From Saccharopolyspora dendranthemae (GTDB taxonomy: Bacteria; Actinomycetota; Actinomycetes; Mycobacteriales; Pseudonocardiaceae), in contig NZ_VIWX01000001.1 in the NCBI RefSeq assembly GCF_007829955.1, forward strand, positions 558,001 to 622,000: DNA of 64,000 bases, in the 5' to 3' direction. Positions 42,896 through 51,845 of the stretch are shown here, in pieces (the first letter of the stretch is position 1; every line of letters begins with the position of its first letter). The position numbers and the translations under genes were made by a program. The notes under the pieces were generated by a model. The model did no database searches. It saw only the letters and a program-made list of their open reading frames with translations, and was not told the DNA's origin.

Positions 42896-44596
42896 ATGAC
42901 CGTGGAATACGTGGACGCCGGTGAGGCGATCGACCAGGGCCTGCTGACCAGCTCGCCCCGCAACGCACCCGACGTCGCGATGAGCGTCGGATACGAACGC
43001 CTGCTCGACGCGCGCAACGAATCGCACAACTGGCTCACCTACTACGGCGCCTACGACGGGCAGCGCTACAGCCTGCTCGACGAGATCAACACCGAGACCG
43101 TCCAGAGCATCGGCCCCGCCTGGATCTTCCAAGCGGGCACCGCAGGCATGATCGCCGGTGCGTCGACCTACGCGTTCGAGACCTCACCGCTGGTCGTCGA
43201 CGGGGTCATGTACATCTCCGGCTGGGACGGCTGGGTGTGGGCGCTGGACGCCAAGACCGGCGAGCAGCTCTGGCGCTACAAGCACGCCGTGCCCTACGAC
43301 GTGTCGCTGTGCTGCGGCAACGTCAACCGCGGTTGCGCCGTGGCCAAGGGCAAGGTCTTCAGCGTCACGCCCAACGCGCACCTGGTCGCGCTCGACGCCA
43401 TGACCGGCCAGAAGCTCTGGGACAAGACCACGGGTGACGTGCGGGCCGGGGAGAGCGCGACGCTCGCCCCTCTGATCGTCAAGGACATGGTCATCGTCGG
43501 CAGCTCCGGCGGCGAGTTCGGCGTGCGCGGCCACATGGACGCCTTCGACCTGGAGTCCGGCGAGCACCGCTGGCGCTGCTACACGGTGCCCAAGCCCGGC
43601 GAACCGGGTTCCGAGACCTGGCCGGCCGACGGCGAGGCCTGGGCGCGCGGTGGTGCGAACCCGTGGATCACCGCGACCTTCGACCCGGACACCAACATGC
43701 TCTACGTGGGCACCGGGAACCCCGCTCCCGACTTCGACGGGGCGGTGCGCGAGGGCGACAACCTCTACACCGACAGCATCGTCGCCATCGACGCGGACGC
43801 CGGAAGCATCCAGTGGCACTACCAGTGCACCCCGCACGACGTGTGGGACTACGACAGCACGATGGAGAACATCCTGTTCGACCAGGACGGGCGCAAGATG
43901 CTCGGCCACTTCGACAAGAACGGGTACTTCTTCGTGCTCGACCGCACCAACGGCGAGCTGATCTCGGTCACGCCCTACGTGGACCGGATCGACTGGGGCA
44001 CCATCACCCGCGACGGCAAGGTGACCCCGCGCAAGTACCCGGACGCCGAAGGCGAGCCGGTCCACTTCTACCCCGGCCCGGCCGGTGCCAAGGAGTGGAC
44101 GCACGCCGCCTACAGCCCGCGCACCGAGCTGTTCTACGTCCCGGTGCAGGACGTCGGCGCCACCGCCACCCGGCGGCGCCGCGAGTTCCGCGAAGGAATC
44201 CCCTACTGGGGTGCGGGTGTTCAGGTGGACGCCGACGACATGCGCGGCTCCATCAGCGCTTTCGACTCCAAGGGCGAGGAGAAGTGGCGCTGGCGCAACA
44301 ACCTGCCGATGTGCTCGTCGGTGCTGACCACCGCCGGGGACCTGGTGTTCGCGGGAACGCCCTCGGGTGAGTTCGTCGCCCTGGACGCCCGCAGCGGCGA
44401 GAAGCTGTGGGAGTTCCAGTGCGGGAGCGGCCACCACGGCAGCCCCATGACCTACTCGGTCGACGGCAGGCAGTACATCGCCGTGCCGGTCGGTTGGGGC
44501 GGCTGGATCGAGGGGTTCCTGCCGGGAATGCTCGGTGCAGGCCACGGCAGCGCCCTCATCGTCTTCGCGCTGCCGAACATCCCGGCCATGCGGTAG
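42896..44596 (+). CDS. PQQ-dependent alcohol dehydrogenase, lanthanide type
   Basis: A 566-residue eight-bladed propeller quinoprotein. It has the vicinal disulfide Cys139-Cys140 (SLCCGNVNRG), the metal-binding Glu in SSGGEFGVRG (Glu207), Asn in VGTGNPAPD, and several W-motifs (TGQKLWDKTTGD; SGEKLWEFQCG). The active-site segment HDVWDYDST has a DYD pattern (Asp318, Asp320). The extra Asp marks lanthanide-dependent members (XoxF, ExaF, PedH), whereas calcium-type MxaF lacks it. There is no visible signal peptide, odd for this normally extracytoplasmic class. PQQ biosynthesis genes are not in the window. Confidence 0.85.
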   Translation: MTVEYVDAGEAIDQGLLTSSPRNAPDVAMSVGYERLLDARNESHNWLTYYGAYDGQRYSLLDEINTETVQSIGPAWIFQAGTAGMIAGASTYAFETSPLVVDGVMYISGWDGWVWALDAKTGEQLWRYKHAVPYDVSLCCGNVNRGCAVAKGKVFSVTPNAHLVALDAMTGQKLWDKTTGDVRAGESATLAPLIVKDMVIVGSSGGEFGVRGHMDAFDLESGEHRWRCYTVPKPGEPGSETWPADGEAWARGGANPWITATFDPDTNMLYVGTGNPAPDFDGAVREGDNLYTDSIVAIDADAGSIQWHYQCTPHDVWDYDSTMENILFDQDGRKMLGHFDKNGYFFVLDRTNGELISVTPYVDRIDWGTITRDGKVTPRKYPDAEGEPVHFYPGPAGAKEWTHAAYSPRTELFYVPVQDVGATATRRRREFREGIPYWGAGVQVDADDMRGSISAFDSKGEEKWRWRNNLPMCSSVLTTAGDLVFAGTPSGEFVALDARSGEKLWEFQCGSGHHGSPMTYSVDGRQYIAVPVGWGGWIEGFLPGMLGAGHGSALIVFALPNIPAMR

Positions 44597-44602
44597 GCGC
44601 TC

Positions 44603-44647
44603 GCACGACGTGGCCCCGGGGATGCGGTCCCCGGGGCCACGTCGTGC
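44603..44647. terminator. strong hairpin terminator after PQQ dehydrogenase
   Basis: Perfect 20-bp arms (44603-44622, stem GCACGACGTGGCCCCGGGGA, and 44628-44647) with loop TGCGG, 7 bases after the stop codon. It ends the katG/PQQ transcription unit. Confidence 0.85.
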
Positions 44648-44714
44648 GGTCACGGCACCCCGGATCGTCGGTGGCGCGTGGGATGCTGGCGCGAAGCGAG
44701 CCAGGAGGACGATC

Positions 44715-45479
44715 GTGCCCATCGCGCACCGCAACGGACTGCAGATCGCCTACGAGATCGTCGGCGACGGACCACCGCTCGTGCTGCACCCGGGCATGTT
44801 CCAGAGCGGGAAGCAGTGGACGAGGGCCGGTTACACGTCGGCGCTGGCGCGGACCCACTCGGTGATCACCGTCGACCCGCTGGGTCTCGGTGGCAGCTCG
44901 GCTCCGCTCGATCCCGCCGACTACTCGCTGCCCCGCCGGGCGGCGTCGGTCACGGCCGTTCTCGACCACCTGGGGCTGGCCGAGGCCGCGTTCTGGGGCT
45001 ACTCCCTCGGTGCCCTGACGGGGTACGCCGTGGCCGTGCACGCCCCGGAACGCCTCACCCGCCTGGTCGCGGGCGCGTTCGACCCGATCAGCGGATTCCG
45101 CCCGGCGGCCGAGGCCATGCTCCGCGATCTCGGGCTGCCCGCCGACGCGGACCCCTACCCCCACATGCGGCGCGCCGCTCGGGCGAACCCGGAGCGCGCG
45201 GCCGAGATCGACGCTCTCGACCCGGCGGCGCTGCGCGCGAACTACGAAGCCTTCTCTCGCGAACCGGGTGTTCACGAACAGCTGGGCCGGGCGGCCGTCC
45301 CGATCCTGATGTACGCGGGCAGCGCCGACCCCTGGCACGACCCGATGCGCACGTTCGCCGAGCGCACCGGCACGCCCTTCACCTCCCTGCCCGACGCCGA
45401 CCACCTCCAAGCGTGGCGGGATTCCTCGCGATCCCTGGCCCTCGCCCGGCCGTTCCTCGCGGAGGACTGCCGCCCGTAG
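44715..45479 (+). CDS. alpha/beta hydrolase
   Basis: A 254-residue hydrolase. The nucleophile elbow GYSLGALTG carries the catalytic Ser; Asp is likely in GSADPWHD and His in DADHLQAW. GTG 44715 is preceded by AGGAGG at six bases. It stands alone after a strong terminator and converges on the deacetylase gene. Substrate cannot be told. Confidence 0.85.
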   Translation: MPIAHRNGLQIAYEIVGDGPPLVLHPGMFQSGKQWTRAGYTSALARTHSVITVDPLGLGGSSAPLDPADYSLPRRAASVTAVLDHLGLAEAAFWGYSLGALTGYAVAVHAPERLTRLVAGAFDPISGFRPAAEAMLRDLGLPADADPYPHMRRAARANPERAAEIDALDPAALRANYEAFSREPGVHEQLGRAAVPILMYAGSADPWHDPMRTFAERTGTPFTSLPDADHLQAWRDSSRSLALARPFLAEDCRP

Positions 45480-45483
45480 TGCG

Positions 45484-46155
45484 TCAGGCGTCCGGGGCGA
45501 CGGCTCGGCCGGTCTCCGGGGAGATCTCGCCCGAGCAGAGCCCCTTGTTCTTCAGGGCTTCGGCGATCCTGGGGATCGCCACGAGGGTGTTGGGCGGCCA
45601 GTCGTGCATGACGATGACCTGGCCGTCGGTGAGTCCGGCGTTGGCCTGCACGATCTGATCGACGGTGGCGCCGTTCCAGTCCATCGAGTCGACGTCCCAC
45701 AGGATCTCGGTGAGCCCGCGGGCCTCCGCGACCGCGCGCAGCGTCCCGTTGGTCTCGCCGTAGGGCGGGCGGAACAGCTCCGGCACCCCTCCCCCGGCGT
45801 CGGCGATCGCCTCCTGCGCCCGGGAGATCTCCTCGTCCATCTCGGACTCGGTCAGCCCGGTCATGTGCGGATGGCTGTAGCTGTGGTTGCCGACCCACAT
45901 CCCGGCCTCGACCTGCGACGCGACCAACTGCGGGTGAGCCGCCGCGTTGTCGCCCTGGTTGAACATCGTTGCGCGCAGACCGCTCTCGCGCAGCGCGCTC
46001 AAGAGCTCCGCCGTCGTGTCACCGGGACCGTCGTCGAAGCTCAACCCGACGTACCCGGCGCACTCCGCACCCGCTGCCGGAACCGGACCTGCCACGGCCG
46101 CCGCCGCGAACACCGCTGCCACGACGCAGGCCCGCACTCCCGCTCTCCCCGACAT
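45484..46155 (-). CDS. secreted polysaccharide deacetylase (CE4 family)
   Basis: A 223-residue exported enzyme. The signal peptide MSGRAGVRACVVAAVFAAAA runs to about residue 30 (ends PAAGA). The NodB domain shows LSFDDGPGD (catalytic base and metal Asp), HSYSHPHMT (metal His pair), RPPYGETN and VIVMHDW. It should remove N- or O-acetyl groups from cell-wall glycan or chitin-like polymers. ATG 46155 is chosen because the signal peptide begins there; the open frame extends about 26 codons upstream. Confidence 0.88.
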   Translation of the reverse strand: MSGRAGVRACVVAAVFAAAAVAGPVPAAGAECAGYVGLSFDDGPGDTTAELLSALRESGLRATMFNQGDNAAAHPQLVASQVEAGMWVGNHSYSHPHMTGLTESEMDEEISRAQEAIADAGGGVPELFRPPYGETNGTLRAVAEARGLTEILWDVDSMDWNGATVDQIVQANAGLTDGQVIVMHDWPPNTLVAIPRIAEALKNKGLCSGEISPETGRAVAPDA

Positions 46156-46267
46156 GCTCACCACATCCTCTCGTCCACCACTCCACAACCTCGCCGAAGG
46201 AGGTCCCGACTCCGGCAGCCCCACCCCCGACACGGATCCGCCCGGATCGGCGGAGCACCGGGAGCAG

Positions 46268-46335
46268 CCCAGTTTTAGTCATAACTGAGCATGATCAATG
46301 CCCGAAATGTCGGCTCAGTTTGGACTAAAACTGGG
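46268..46335. repeat. 68-bp palindromic repeat, copy 3 (core inverted)
   Basis: CCCAGTTTTAGTC...GACTAAAACTGGG, exactly 68 bp. On the plus strand the left arm is ATAACTGAG and the right arm CTCAGTTTGGACT, opposite to copy 4, while the core CCCGAAATGTCGG keeps the same direction. So relative to the outer arms the core is inverted compared with copies 1, 2 and 4. No large module adjoins it. Confidence 0.85.
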
Positions 46336-46670
46336 ACTTGGCGAGGCCCCGGGAGCAGGAGCGCACCGCTCCGTGGGAGTCGCCGGTCCGGAGCGAGTAT
46401 GAGGGTGCGCTGCGGGGACGACGCGACGCGCGCACTCGAAAGCGTTTCAGGATTCGACCTCGCCGTGCTGGCCGAACATGGTCATCCGCAACGGTTTCGG
46501 GGCGAGAGCCCCACAGCGGGCCCCTCACGGCCGGGCGTTCGGGCTGAGCCGGAACGTCCTGAATTTGACCCTTGTGGTGATTCGTCCCGATGGATACGGT
46601 CCCTAAAACTTACACCGTTAGTTATCTGGGTCACAGACGTGTCAGACCAACACCACCGGAGGACGACCGG
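46336..46670. other. 335-base non-coding stretch before the MFS gene
   Basis: No gene is supported here. It holds a small hairpin (GGAGCG-CAC-CGCTCC at 46358-46372) and a near-palindrome AACTTAC-ACC-GTTAGTT at 46607-46623 that could be an operator for the MFS gene. GGAGGA at 46659-46664 is the MFS ribosome site. Confidence 0.4.
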
Positions 46671-47981
46671 ATGGCCGCCACCGCGACGAGTGCTCGTCGA
46701 GTAGCGCTCGCGAGCCTCATCGGCACCACCATCGAGTGGTACGACTTCTTCATCTACGGCACCGCCGCTGCGCTGGTGTTCAACCAGTTGTTCTTCCCGA
46801 AGTTCGACCCGGTCGTCGGCACCGTGGCCGCGTTCGCGACCTTCGCCGTCGGCTTCCTCGCACGTCCCATCGGCGGCGTCCTGTTCGCGCACTACGGCGA
46901 CAAGCTCGGCCGCAAACCGATGCTCATCGCCTCGCTGATGCTGATGGGCATCGCGACGCTGCTGATGGGCCTGCTGCCGACCTACGCCACGATCGGCGTG
47001 TGGGCCCCGGTCCTGCTGACGCTGCTGCGGTTCGCCCAAGGCATCGGCGTCGGCGGTGAGTGGGGCGGTGCCGCGCTCATGGCCGTCGAGCACGCGCCGA
47101 AGGGCAAGCGCGGCTTCTACGGCAGCTGGCCGCAGGTCGGAGTGCCCGCGGGTCTGCTCCTGGGCAACCTGACCTTCACGGTGCTGTCGGCGAACATGTC
47201 GGAGGAGACGTTCCTGGCCTGGGGTTGGCGGGTTCCGTTCCTGTGCAGCGCGGTGCTGATCGTGGTGGGCTTCGCCATCCGGCTCAAGATCAGCGAGAGC
47301 CCGGTGTTCCAGCAGGCGATGGAGCGCAAGGACCAGGAGCGCGCCGAGCGGATGCCGGTGATCGAGGTGCTGCGCAAGCACCCGAAGACCATCCTGCTCG
47401 CCGCCGGTTCCTTCCTCGCCACCAACGCGACGTTCTACGTCGGAACGACCTGGATCGTCTCCTACACCACCAAGACCCTGGATTACGAGCGCACCACGAT
47501 CCTGAGCGCGAACGCGCTGCTGGCCGCCGTCGACATCCCGCTGATGATGGCGTTCGGCCTGCTGTCGGACCGGATCGGCCGACGCGGCATGTCGCTGGGC
47601 GGGATGCTGGCGCTCGGACTGTTCGCGGTGCCGTGGATCATGCTGGTGGACAGCGGATCGATCGGGTTGTTCCTGCTCGCCGGCATCGTCGTGCAGGCCT
47701 GCCGGACCGCCGTGTACGGGCCGCAGTCCGCGTTCTTCTCCGAGCTGTTCAGCACCCGGCTTCGCTACAGCGGCGCCTCGCTGGCCTACCAGATCGCGGC
47801 GATCCTGGGCGGTGGCATCGCCCCGATGATCTGCACCGCGCTGTTCGCGGCGACCGGCAGTTCCTTCTCGATCGCCGGGTACGTCGTCGTGCTCTGCCTG
47901 ATCTCCTTCGTCTCGACCTACCTGCTCGCCGAGACCTACAAGCGCGACCTCGACGACCCGCAGGTCCCCGTCAAGGCCTGA
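46671..47981 (+). CDS. MFS transporter, metabolite:H+ symporter (MHS) family
   Basis: A 436-residue 12-segment carrier related to ProP/ShiA/KgtP. Signatures are IGTTIEWYDFFIYGTAAALVFNQLFFP, the loop motif GDKLGRKPMLIASL, and RFAQGIGVGGEWGGAALMAVE. Likely substrates are organic acids, betaines or shikimate-like compounds. It has no obvious partner gene; a divergent deacetylase gene lies beyond the repeat. ATG 46671 has GGAGGA six bases upstream. Confidence 0.9.
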   Translation: MAATATSARRVALASLIGTTIEWYDFFIYGTAAALVFNQLFFPKFDPVVGTVAAFATFAVGFLARPIGGVLFAHYGDKLGRKPMLIASLMLMGIATLLMGLLPTYATIGVWAPVLLTLLRFAQGIGVGGEWGGAALMAVEHAPKGKRGFYGSWPQVGVPAGLLLGNLTFTVLSANMSEETFLAWGWRVPFLCSAVLIVVGFAIRLKISESPVFQQAMERKDQERAERMPVIEVLRKHPKTILLAAGSFLATNATFYVGTTWIVSYTTKTLDYERTTILSANALLAAVDIPLMMAFGLLSDRIGRRGMSLGGMLALGLFAVPWIMLVDSGSIGLFLLAGIVVQACRTAVYGPQSAFFSELFSTRLRYSGASLAYQIAAILGGGIAPMICTALFAATGSSFSIAGYVVVLCLISFVSTYLLAETYKRDLDDPQVPVKA

Positions 47982-48007
47982 CCCGACCCGAAAGTCCCTG
48001 ACCACGC

Positions 48008-48049
48008 GGAGAACCGCGATCCTCGTCGAGGCGAGGACCGCGGTTCTCC
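48008..48049. terminator. bidirectional hairpin between MFS and TauE genes
   Basis: Arms of 18 bp (48008-48025 and 48032-48049; stem GGAGAACCGCG...) with one wobble and loop TCGAGG, between two convergent genes. Confidence 0.8.
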
Positions 48050-48073
48050 TGGTTTCGCCACCGGGCGCGCCGG

Positions 48074-48868
48074 CTAGCGGACGCCTGCGGTGATGGCGGC
48101 GAGGGTGACGATCACGAGCAGGGCGAGGTAGGCGCGGGCGTGACCGGCGTCGCCGATCTTCGGCGGGCGCCTGCGGAGCAGCACGATCACCGGGATCGCC
48201 GTCACCAGCAGGATTCCCGCCGACCGCAGGTCGATCAGCCCGACGACGCCCTCCCCGGTCACCGCAGGGGTTCCGAGGAAGAACACGACGAGGGCGGGGA
48301 GGCTGATCGCGAAGGTCAGCGGGTTGGCCAGCGGCGCGGCCACCGCCATCGGCATTCCGCCACGCCGCAGCAGCGGCACCGTCATCACGCTGCCGCCCAC
48401 GCCGAGGAACGACGCGACGGCACCGATCGGGACGCCCAGGGCGGTCGGGATCGGGAACCGCGAGCGGGCGGGAACCGCAGCGGCGGCGGGCCGCAGGAAC
48501 CCCGGGCGCAGCAGGACGTCCGCGATGGTCACGCACAGGTAGGCGACGAAACCCCAGTGGATGAGCGGTGACGGCGCCAGGCCCGCGAGCAGCGCGCCGC
48601 AGAGCCCGCCGGCCGCGAGCAGGACGCAGAGGACCTTGGCGCCGCCGAGGCGTCGCAGCACGGGGCGCGGCGTGGCGATGGTGGCCGCGGCGGCGTTGAC
48701 GACCATCACCGCTGATGAGGTCGCGATCGCGACCACGGCCGTCGACTCACCGAGCGACGCGTCGACCCACATGATCACCGGCACGGTGACGAAACCGCCG
48801 CCGAATCCGAACAGCACGGTCGTCACGCCCGTCACCAGGCCGACCAGGGCGAGGAAGAGCAAGTCCAT
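48074..48868 (-). CDS. TauE/SafE family sulfite/anion exporter
   Basis: A 264-residue membrane protein with about eight segments and the internally repeated family motif (LFGFGGGFVTVPVIMW near residue 20; FLGVGGSVMTVPLLRRGG near 155). Family members move sulfite, sulfoacetate or other small anions. ATG 48868 starts at the first membrane segment; a long open frame further upstream is noise. Divergent from the hemerythrin gene. Confidence 0.85.
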   Translation of the reverse strand: MDLLFLALVGLVTGVTTVLFGFGGGFVTVPVIMWVDASLGESTAVVAIATSSAVMVVNAAAATIATPRPVLRRLGGAKVLCVLLAAGGLCGALLAGLAPSPLIHWGFVAYLCVTIADVLLRPGFLRPAAAAVPARSRFPIPTALGVPIGAVASFLGVGGSVMTVPLLRRGGMPMAVAAPLANPLTFAISLPALVVFFLGTPAVTGEGVVGLIDLRSAGILLVTAIPVIVLLRRRPPKIGDAGHARAYLALLVIVTLAAITAGVR

Positions 48869-48997
48869 GCCGCCCAGTCCACCGCGTCGATGGGCACCGC
48901 CACAATCCGCCCGCCCGCCGCGTCCTTGCCCTGCGCCCCGGCGATGGTCGATGATCCGCTTCAGCCCGAACCCCACCACAGGTCGAAGGGGACATCC

Positions 48998-49507
48998 GTG
49001 TCCGAAGACGTCATCGAACTCATCCTGGCGGACCACCGCCGCTTCGAGGACCTGCTGCGCACGCTCCGCAGCTCCGAAGCCGATCGCGGCTCCGCGCTCG
49101 GCGAGATCGCCGCGTTGCTGGTCGCGCACGCCGAAGCCGAGGAGAAGGAGGTGTACCCGGTTCTGCGCACGCTCTCCTCGGAGGACGCCGAGGACGTCGA
49201 CCACGGCGCCGAGGAGCACGCCGAGGGCCACGAAGCGCTGCTGGCGCTGATGGAGTGCGGCGAACCCGGTACCGAGCAGTGGGACTCGCGGCTGGAGGAG
49301 CTGAGCGAATCGCTCACCCACCACCTGGATGAGGAGGAGCGCACCGTCCTCAACGATGCGCGCTCCGAGGTCGACGCGCAGCGCCGCGCGGAGCTCGGCA
49401 GGGCGTTCACCGCCAAGCGCCGCGAACTCATCGACTCGGACTGCGGACGCATCGAGAACGTCCGAGACCTCGTCCGCAGCAAGGGACCTTCGCAGCACCA
49501 GCACTAG
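48998..49507 (+). CDS. hemerythrin (HHE) domain protein
   Basis: A 169-residue cation-binding protein. Iron ligands are expected in DHRRFEDLL, HAEAEEKEVYP, EEHAEGHEALL and HHLDEEE, the classic four-helix hemerythrin pattern. GTG 48998 follows AAGGGGAC. Such proteins bind O2, NO or act in oxidative stress; no specific role is shown by the context. Confidence 0.87.
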   Translation: MSEDVIELILADHRRFEDLLRTLRSSEADRGSALGEIAALLVAHAEAEEKEVYPVLRTLSSEDAEDVDHGAEEHAEGHEALLALMECGEPGTEQWDSRLEELSESLTHHLDEEERTVLNDARSEVDAQRRAELGRAFTAKRRELIDSDCGRIENVRDLVRSKGPSQHQH

Positions 49508-49510
49508 ACC

Positions 49511-49538
49511 CGGCCGCAAGCCCGGGTTCTCGCGGCCG
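49511..49538. terminator. hairpin between hemerythrin and IclR genes
   Basis: CGGCCGC (49511-49517) pairs with GCGGCCG (49532-49538) over a 14-base loop, between convergent genes. Confidence 0.45.
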
Positions 49539-49543
49539 CAGTC

Positions 49544-50305
49544 TCAGGCAGCCGCCGGAACCCGGGCGCCGATCGCCTGCGCCGCGCGCCGCACGTCCCC
49601 CGGCAACGCGGAATCCCGGACGTCGCCGAAGGAACCGGTCGCCCCGCTGAGCCCGACGGAGCCGAGCGCGTTCTCCGCGTTGTCGGTGATCAGCGCCGCG
49701 ATCGCGGTGGTGCCGAGCTGACGCTCGTCGACCGAGATCGCGCACCGCTCGCGGCGGACCCGCTCCAGGTCGGCGCGGATGCCCGCGGCGTCCAGCACGG
49801 TCCCGCCGGCGAAGGTCACCGGGTGCAGCCGCTCGGCCTCGGCCGCGATATCGCCCTCACCGGCGAGGAAGACCTTGCCCGCGGCGCCGGGGTAGAGCGG
49901 CAGCCGCTCCCCGATGGGCAGCGAGTACTGCGGTCGCCGACCGCCTTCGACCCGGTCGATCAGCACCCGGCTCTCCTGCACCCGCACGTACAACGACGCG
50001 GTCAGCCCGGTGGCGGTCGCGATCTCCTCCAGCACCGGCCGGGCGACCAGCCGGAGCGGGCTGGTCATCGCGAACGCGTGAGCGGTCGACAGCGCGGCCG
50101 GGCCCGCGGTGTAGCCGTTGGCGTGCCTGCTGGCGTAGCCGTGCTCGATGAGCACGTTGACGACGCGCTGCGCCGTGGCCACGTGCAGCTCGCTGCGCTG
50201 GGCCAGATCCGTGAGGCGCAGCGGTTGCTGCGCGAGCTCCAGCACCTTCAGCACGTCGAAAGCCCGGTGCACCGAGCGCATCGGGTTGGTCTTCGCGGTC
50301 GTCAA
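49544..50305 (-). CDS. IclR family transcriptional regulator
   Basis: A 253-residue regulator. The HTH (about 12-70) reads LTDLAQRSELHVATAQRVVNVLIEHGYASRH; the IclR ligand domain follows (about 85-250; YPGAAGKVFLAG, RRERCAISVDERQLGTTAIAALI). TTG 50305 has GGAGGG four bases upstream and is preferred; ATG 50281 is the alternative. It is divergent from the DUF1932-RraA/TRAP cluster and probably controls it. Confidence 0.85.
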   Translation of the reverse strand: MTTAKTNPMRSVHRAFDVLKVLELAQQPLRLTDLAQRSELHVATAQRVVNVLIEHGYASRHANGYTAGPAALSTAHAFAMTSPLRLVARPVLEEIATATGLTASLYVRVQESRVLIDRVEGGRRPQYSLPIGERLPLYPGAAGKVFLAGEGDIAAEAERLHPVTFAGGTVLDAAGIRADLERVRRERCAISVDERQLGTTAIAALITDNAENALGSVGLSGATGSFGDVRDSALPGDVRRAAQAIGARVPAAA

Positions 50306-50341
50306 TGAGCCCTCCTGCAGACCTCGCGAACCTATCACTGC

Positions 50342-50401
50342 ATGAGAAGTTTGCTCACTTCCATTGACATGCAGGTGAGCTGCTCGCACAGTTCTTCTCA
50401 T
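50342..50401. promoter_or_regulatory. inverted repeat in IclR / DUF1932-RraA intergenic region
   Basis: ATGAGAAG (50342-50349) and CTTCTCAT (50394-50401) are exact complements 44 bases apart, between divergent genes. They could be paired half-sites for the IclR regulator. Confidence 0.4.
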
Positions 50402-50443
50402 CAAGTGCGTGTTCTTATCATACAGTGATATGGAGTTCGATCG

Positions 50444-51799
50444 ATGAAGATCGCAGTGCTGGGTCTGGGAGAAGCCGGGAGCATCTACGCCGCCGGTTTC
50501 GCGGCCACCGGTGCGACCGTCGCGGGCTACGACCCGGCGGGACCGCCGATGCCGGAGGGCGTCCTCGCCGCCACCACCCTCCGCGATGCGGTGGCCGACG
50601 CCGACCTGGTCATCAGCCTGGTGACGGCCGCGCACGCCGTCCACGTCGCGGCCGAGACCGCCCCGCACCTGCGGGACTCCGCGTTCTACGCCGATCTCAA
50701 CGCCGCGTCTCCGCAGCGGAAGTCCGAGGTCGCAGCAGCGCTCGGCGAGGCAGCGGACCGCTGCGCCGACGTCGCCGTCATCGGCTCGGTCCCCCAGTTC
50801 GGCCCGAGCACCGCACTGATCGTCTCCGGACCCGCCTCCCGGCCGGTGGCCGAGAACTTCCGGCTGCTGGGCGCGGAGGTGGACGCGATAGGTGGCGCCA
50901 CCGGCGACGCGTCACGGCGGAAGATGCTGCGCACCGTCTTCATGAAGGGCCTGGGCGCGGTGATCACCGAGACGCTCGATGCCGGTGCCGCGGCGGGCGA
51001 ATCGGACTGGGTCAGGGCTCAGATCACCCGGGCCCTCGCCGGTGGGGAGAGCGCGCTCGACCGGTTGGACAGGGGCACCCGCAAGCACGCCGAGCGGCGA
51101 GGCCACGAGTCCCAGGCCGCCGCCGACCTCCTCGCCTCGCTCGGTGTGCCGCCGACCGTGACGACCGCCATCGCCGATCACCACCGCGCGCTGAGTCTCC
51201 GCCCGCCGCACGACCTCACGACGTTGCTGGATGCCTTCGCCGGCCTCCCCGCGGCGGCCATCGGCGACGCTCGGGACCGGCTGGGCGTCGTCGCCTCCCG
51301 GGTGCGTTCGATGTTGCCCGGCGCGCACATCGCGGGCCGCGCGCTCCCGGTGCTGTGCCGACCGGGCGACAACCAGGGGATTCACCAGGCCCTGGCCGTC
51401 GCCGAACCCGGCGACGTGCTGGTCGTCGACGGTGGCGGCGACACCTCGCGCGCCCTGATCGGTGAGCTCATCGCGCACCGCGCCCTCAACCGGGGTGTGC
51501 GGGGCATGGTCATCGACGGGGCCGTGCGGGACGTCGGCGCGCTCGCCGACGCCGGGTTCCCGGTCTGGGCGGTGGGCACCTCGCCCGCCGGGCCCTACAA
51601 GAACGGGCCGTGCCGGGTCGGCGAGGACGTCGCCGTCGGCGGCGTGGCCGTGCACCGCGGCGACATCGTGGTGGCCGACGACGACGGGGCGATCGTGGTC
51701 CCCATGACGGAGGCCCGCCGGACCCTGATCGGCGCTCGTGCCGTGCTGGAGGATGAGGCCTCCCGGTACCAGCGGATCCTCAGCGAACGCCCCGCCTGA
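50444..51799 (+). CDS. DUF1932-type NAD(P) dehydrogenase / RraA-family fusion
   Basis: A 451-residue two-domain protein. The N-terminal half (about 1-265) is a 6-phosphogluconate-dehydrogenase-like Rossmann unit (VLGLGEAGSIYAAGFAATG) with a DUF1932-like helical part holding FMKGLGAVITETLDAG. The C-terminal half (about 285-445) is RraA-like, with GDVLVVDGGGDTSRALIGEL and MVIDGAVRDVGALADAG, including the Arg-Asp pair. This suggests one polypeptide that oxidises or reduces a hydroxy-acid and then cleaves or decarboxylates the keto-acid. The substrate is unknown. It is the first gene of a four-gene cluster; ATG 50444 follows TGGAG. Confidence 0.8.
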   Translation: MKIAVLGLGEAGSIYAAGFAATGATVAGYDPAGPPMPEGVLAATTLRDAVADADLVISLVTAAHAVHVAAETAPHLRDSAFYADLNAASPQRKSEVAAALGEAADRCADVAVIGSVPQFGPSTALIVSGPASRPVAENFRLLGAEVDAIGGATGDASRRKMLRTVFMKGLGAVITETLDAGAAAGESDWVRAQITRALAGGESALDRLDRGTRKHAERRGHESQAAADLLASLGVPPTVTTAIADHHRALSLRPPHDLTTLLDAFAGLPAAAIGDARDRLGVVASRVRSMLPGAHIAGRALPVLCRPGDNQGIHQALAVAEPGDVLVVDGGGDTSRALIGELIAHRALNRGVRGMVIDGAVRDVGALADAGFPVWAVGTSPAGPYKNGPCRVGEDVAVGGVAVHRGDIVVADDDGAIVVPMTEARRTLIGARAVLEDEASRYQRILSERPA

Positions 51800-51845
51800 C
51801 CGACCCCGTCCACCCCGCTCCAGCGCCGAAGAGGGGAACCGCACC

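Noticed and set aside
46291..46704. Possible small gene in the gap before the MFS transporter
   Set aside because: Arg-rich product without family resemblance, no ribosome site, and it overlaps the real MFS start.
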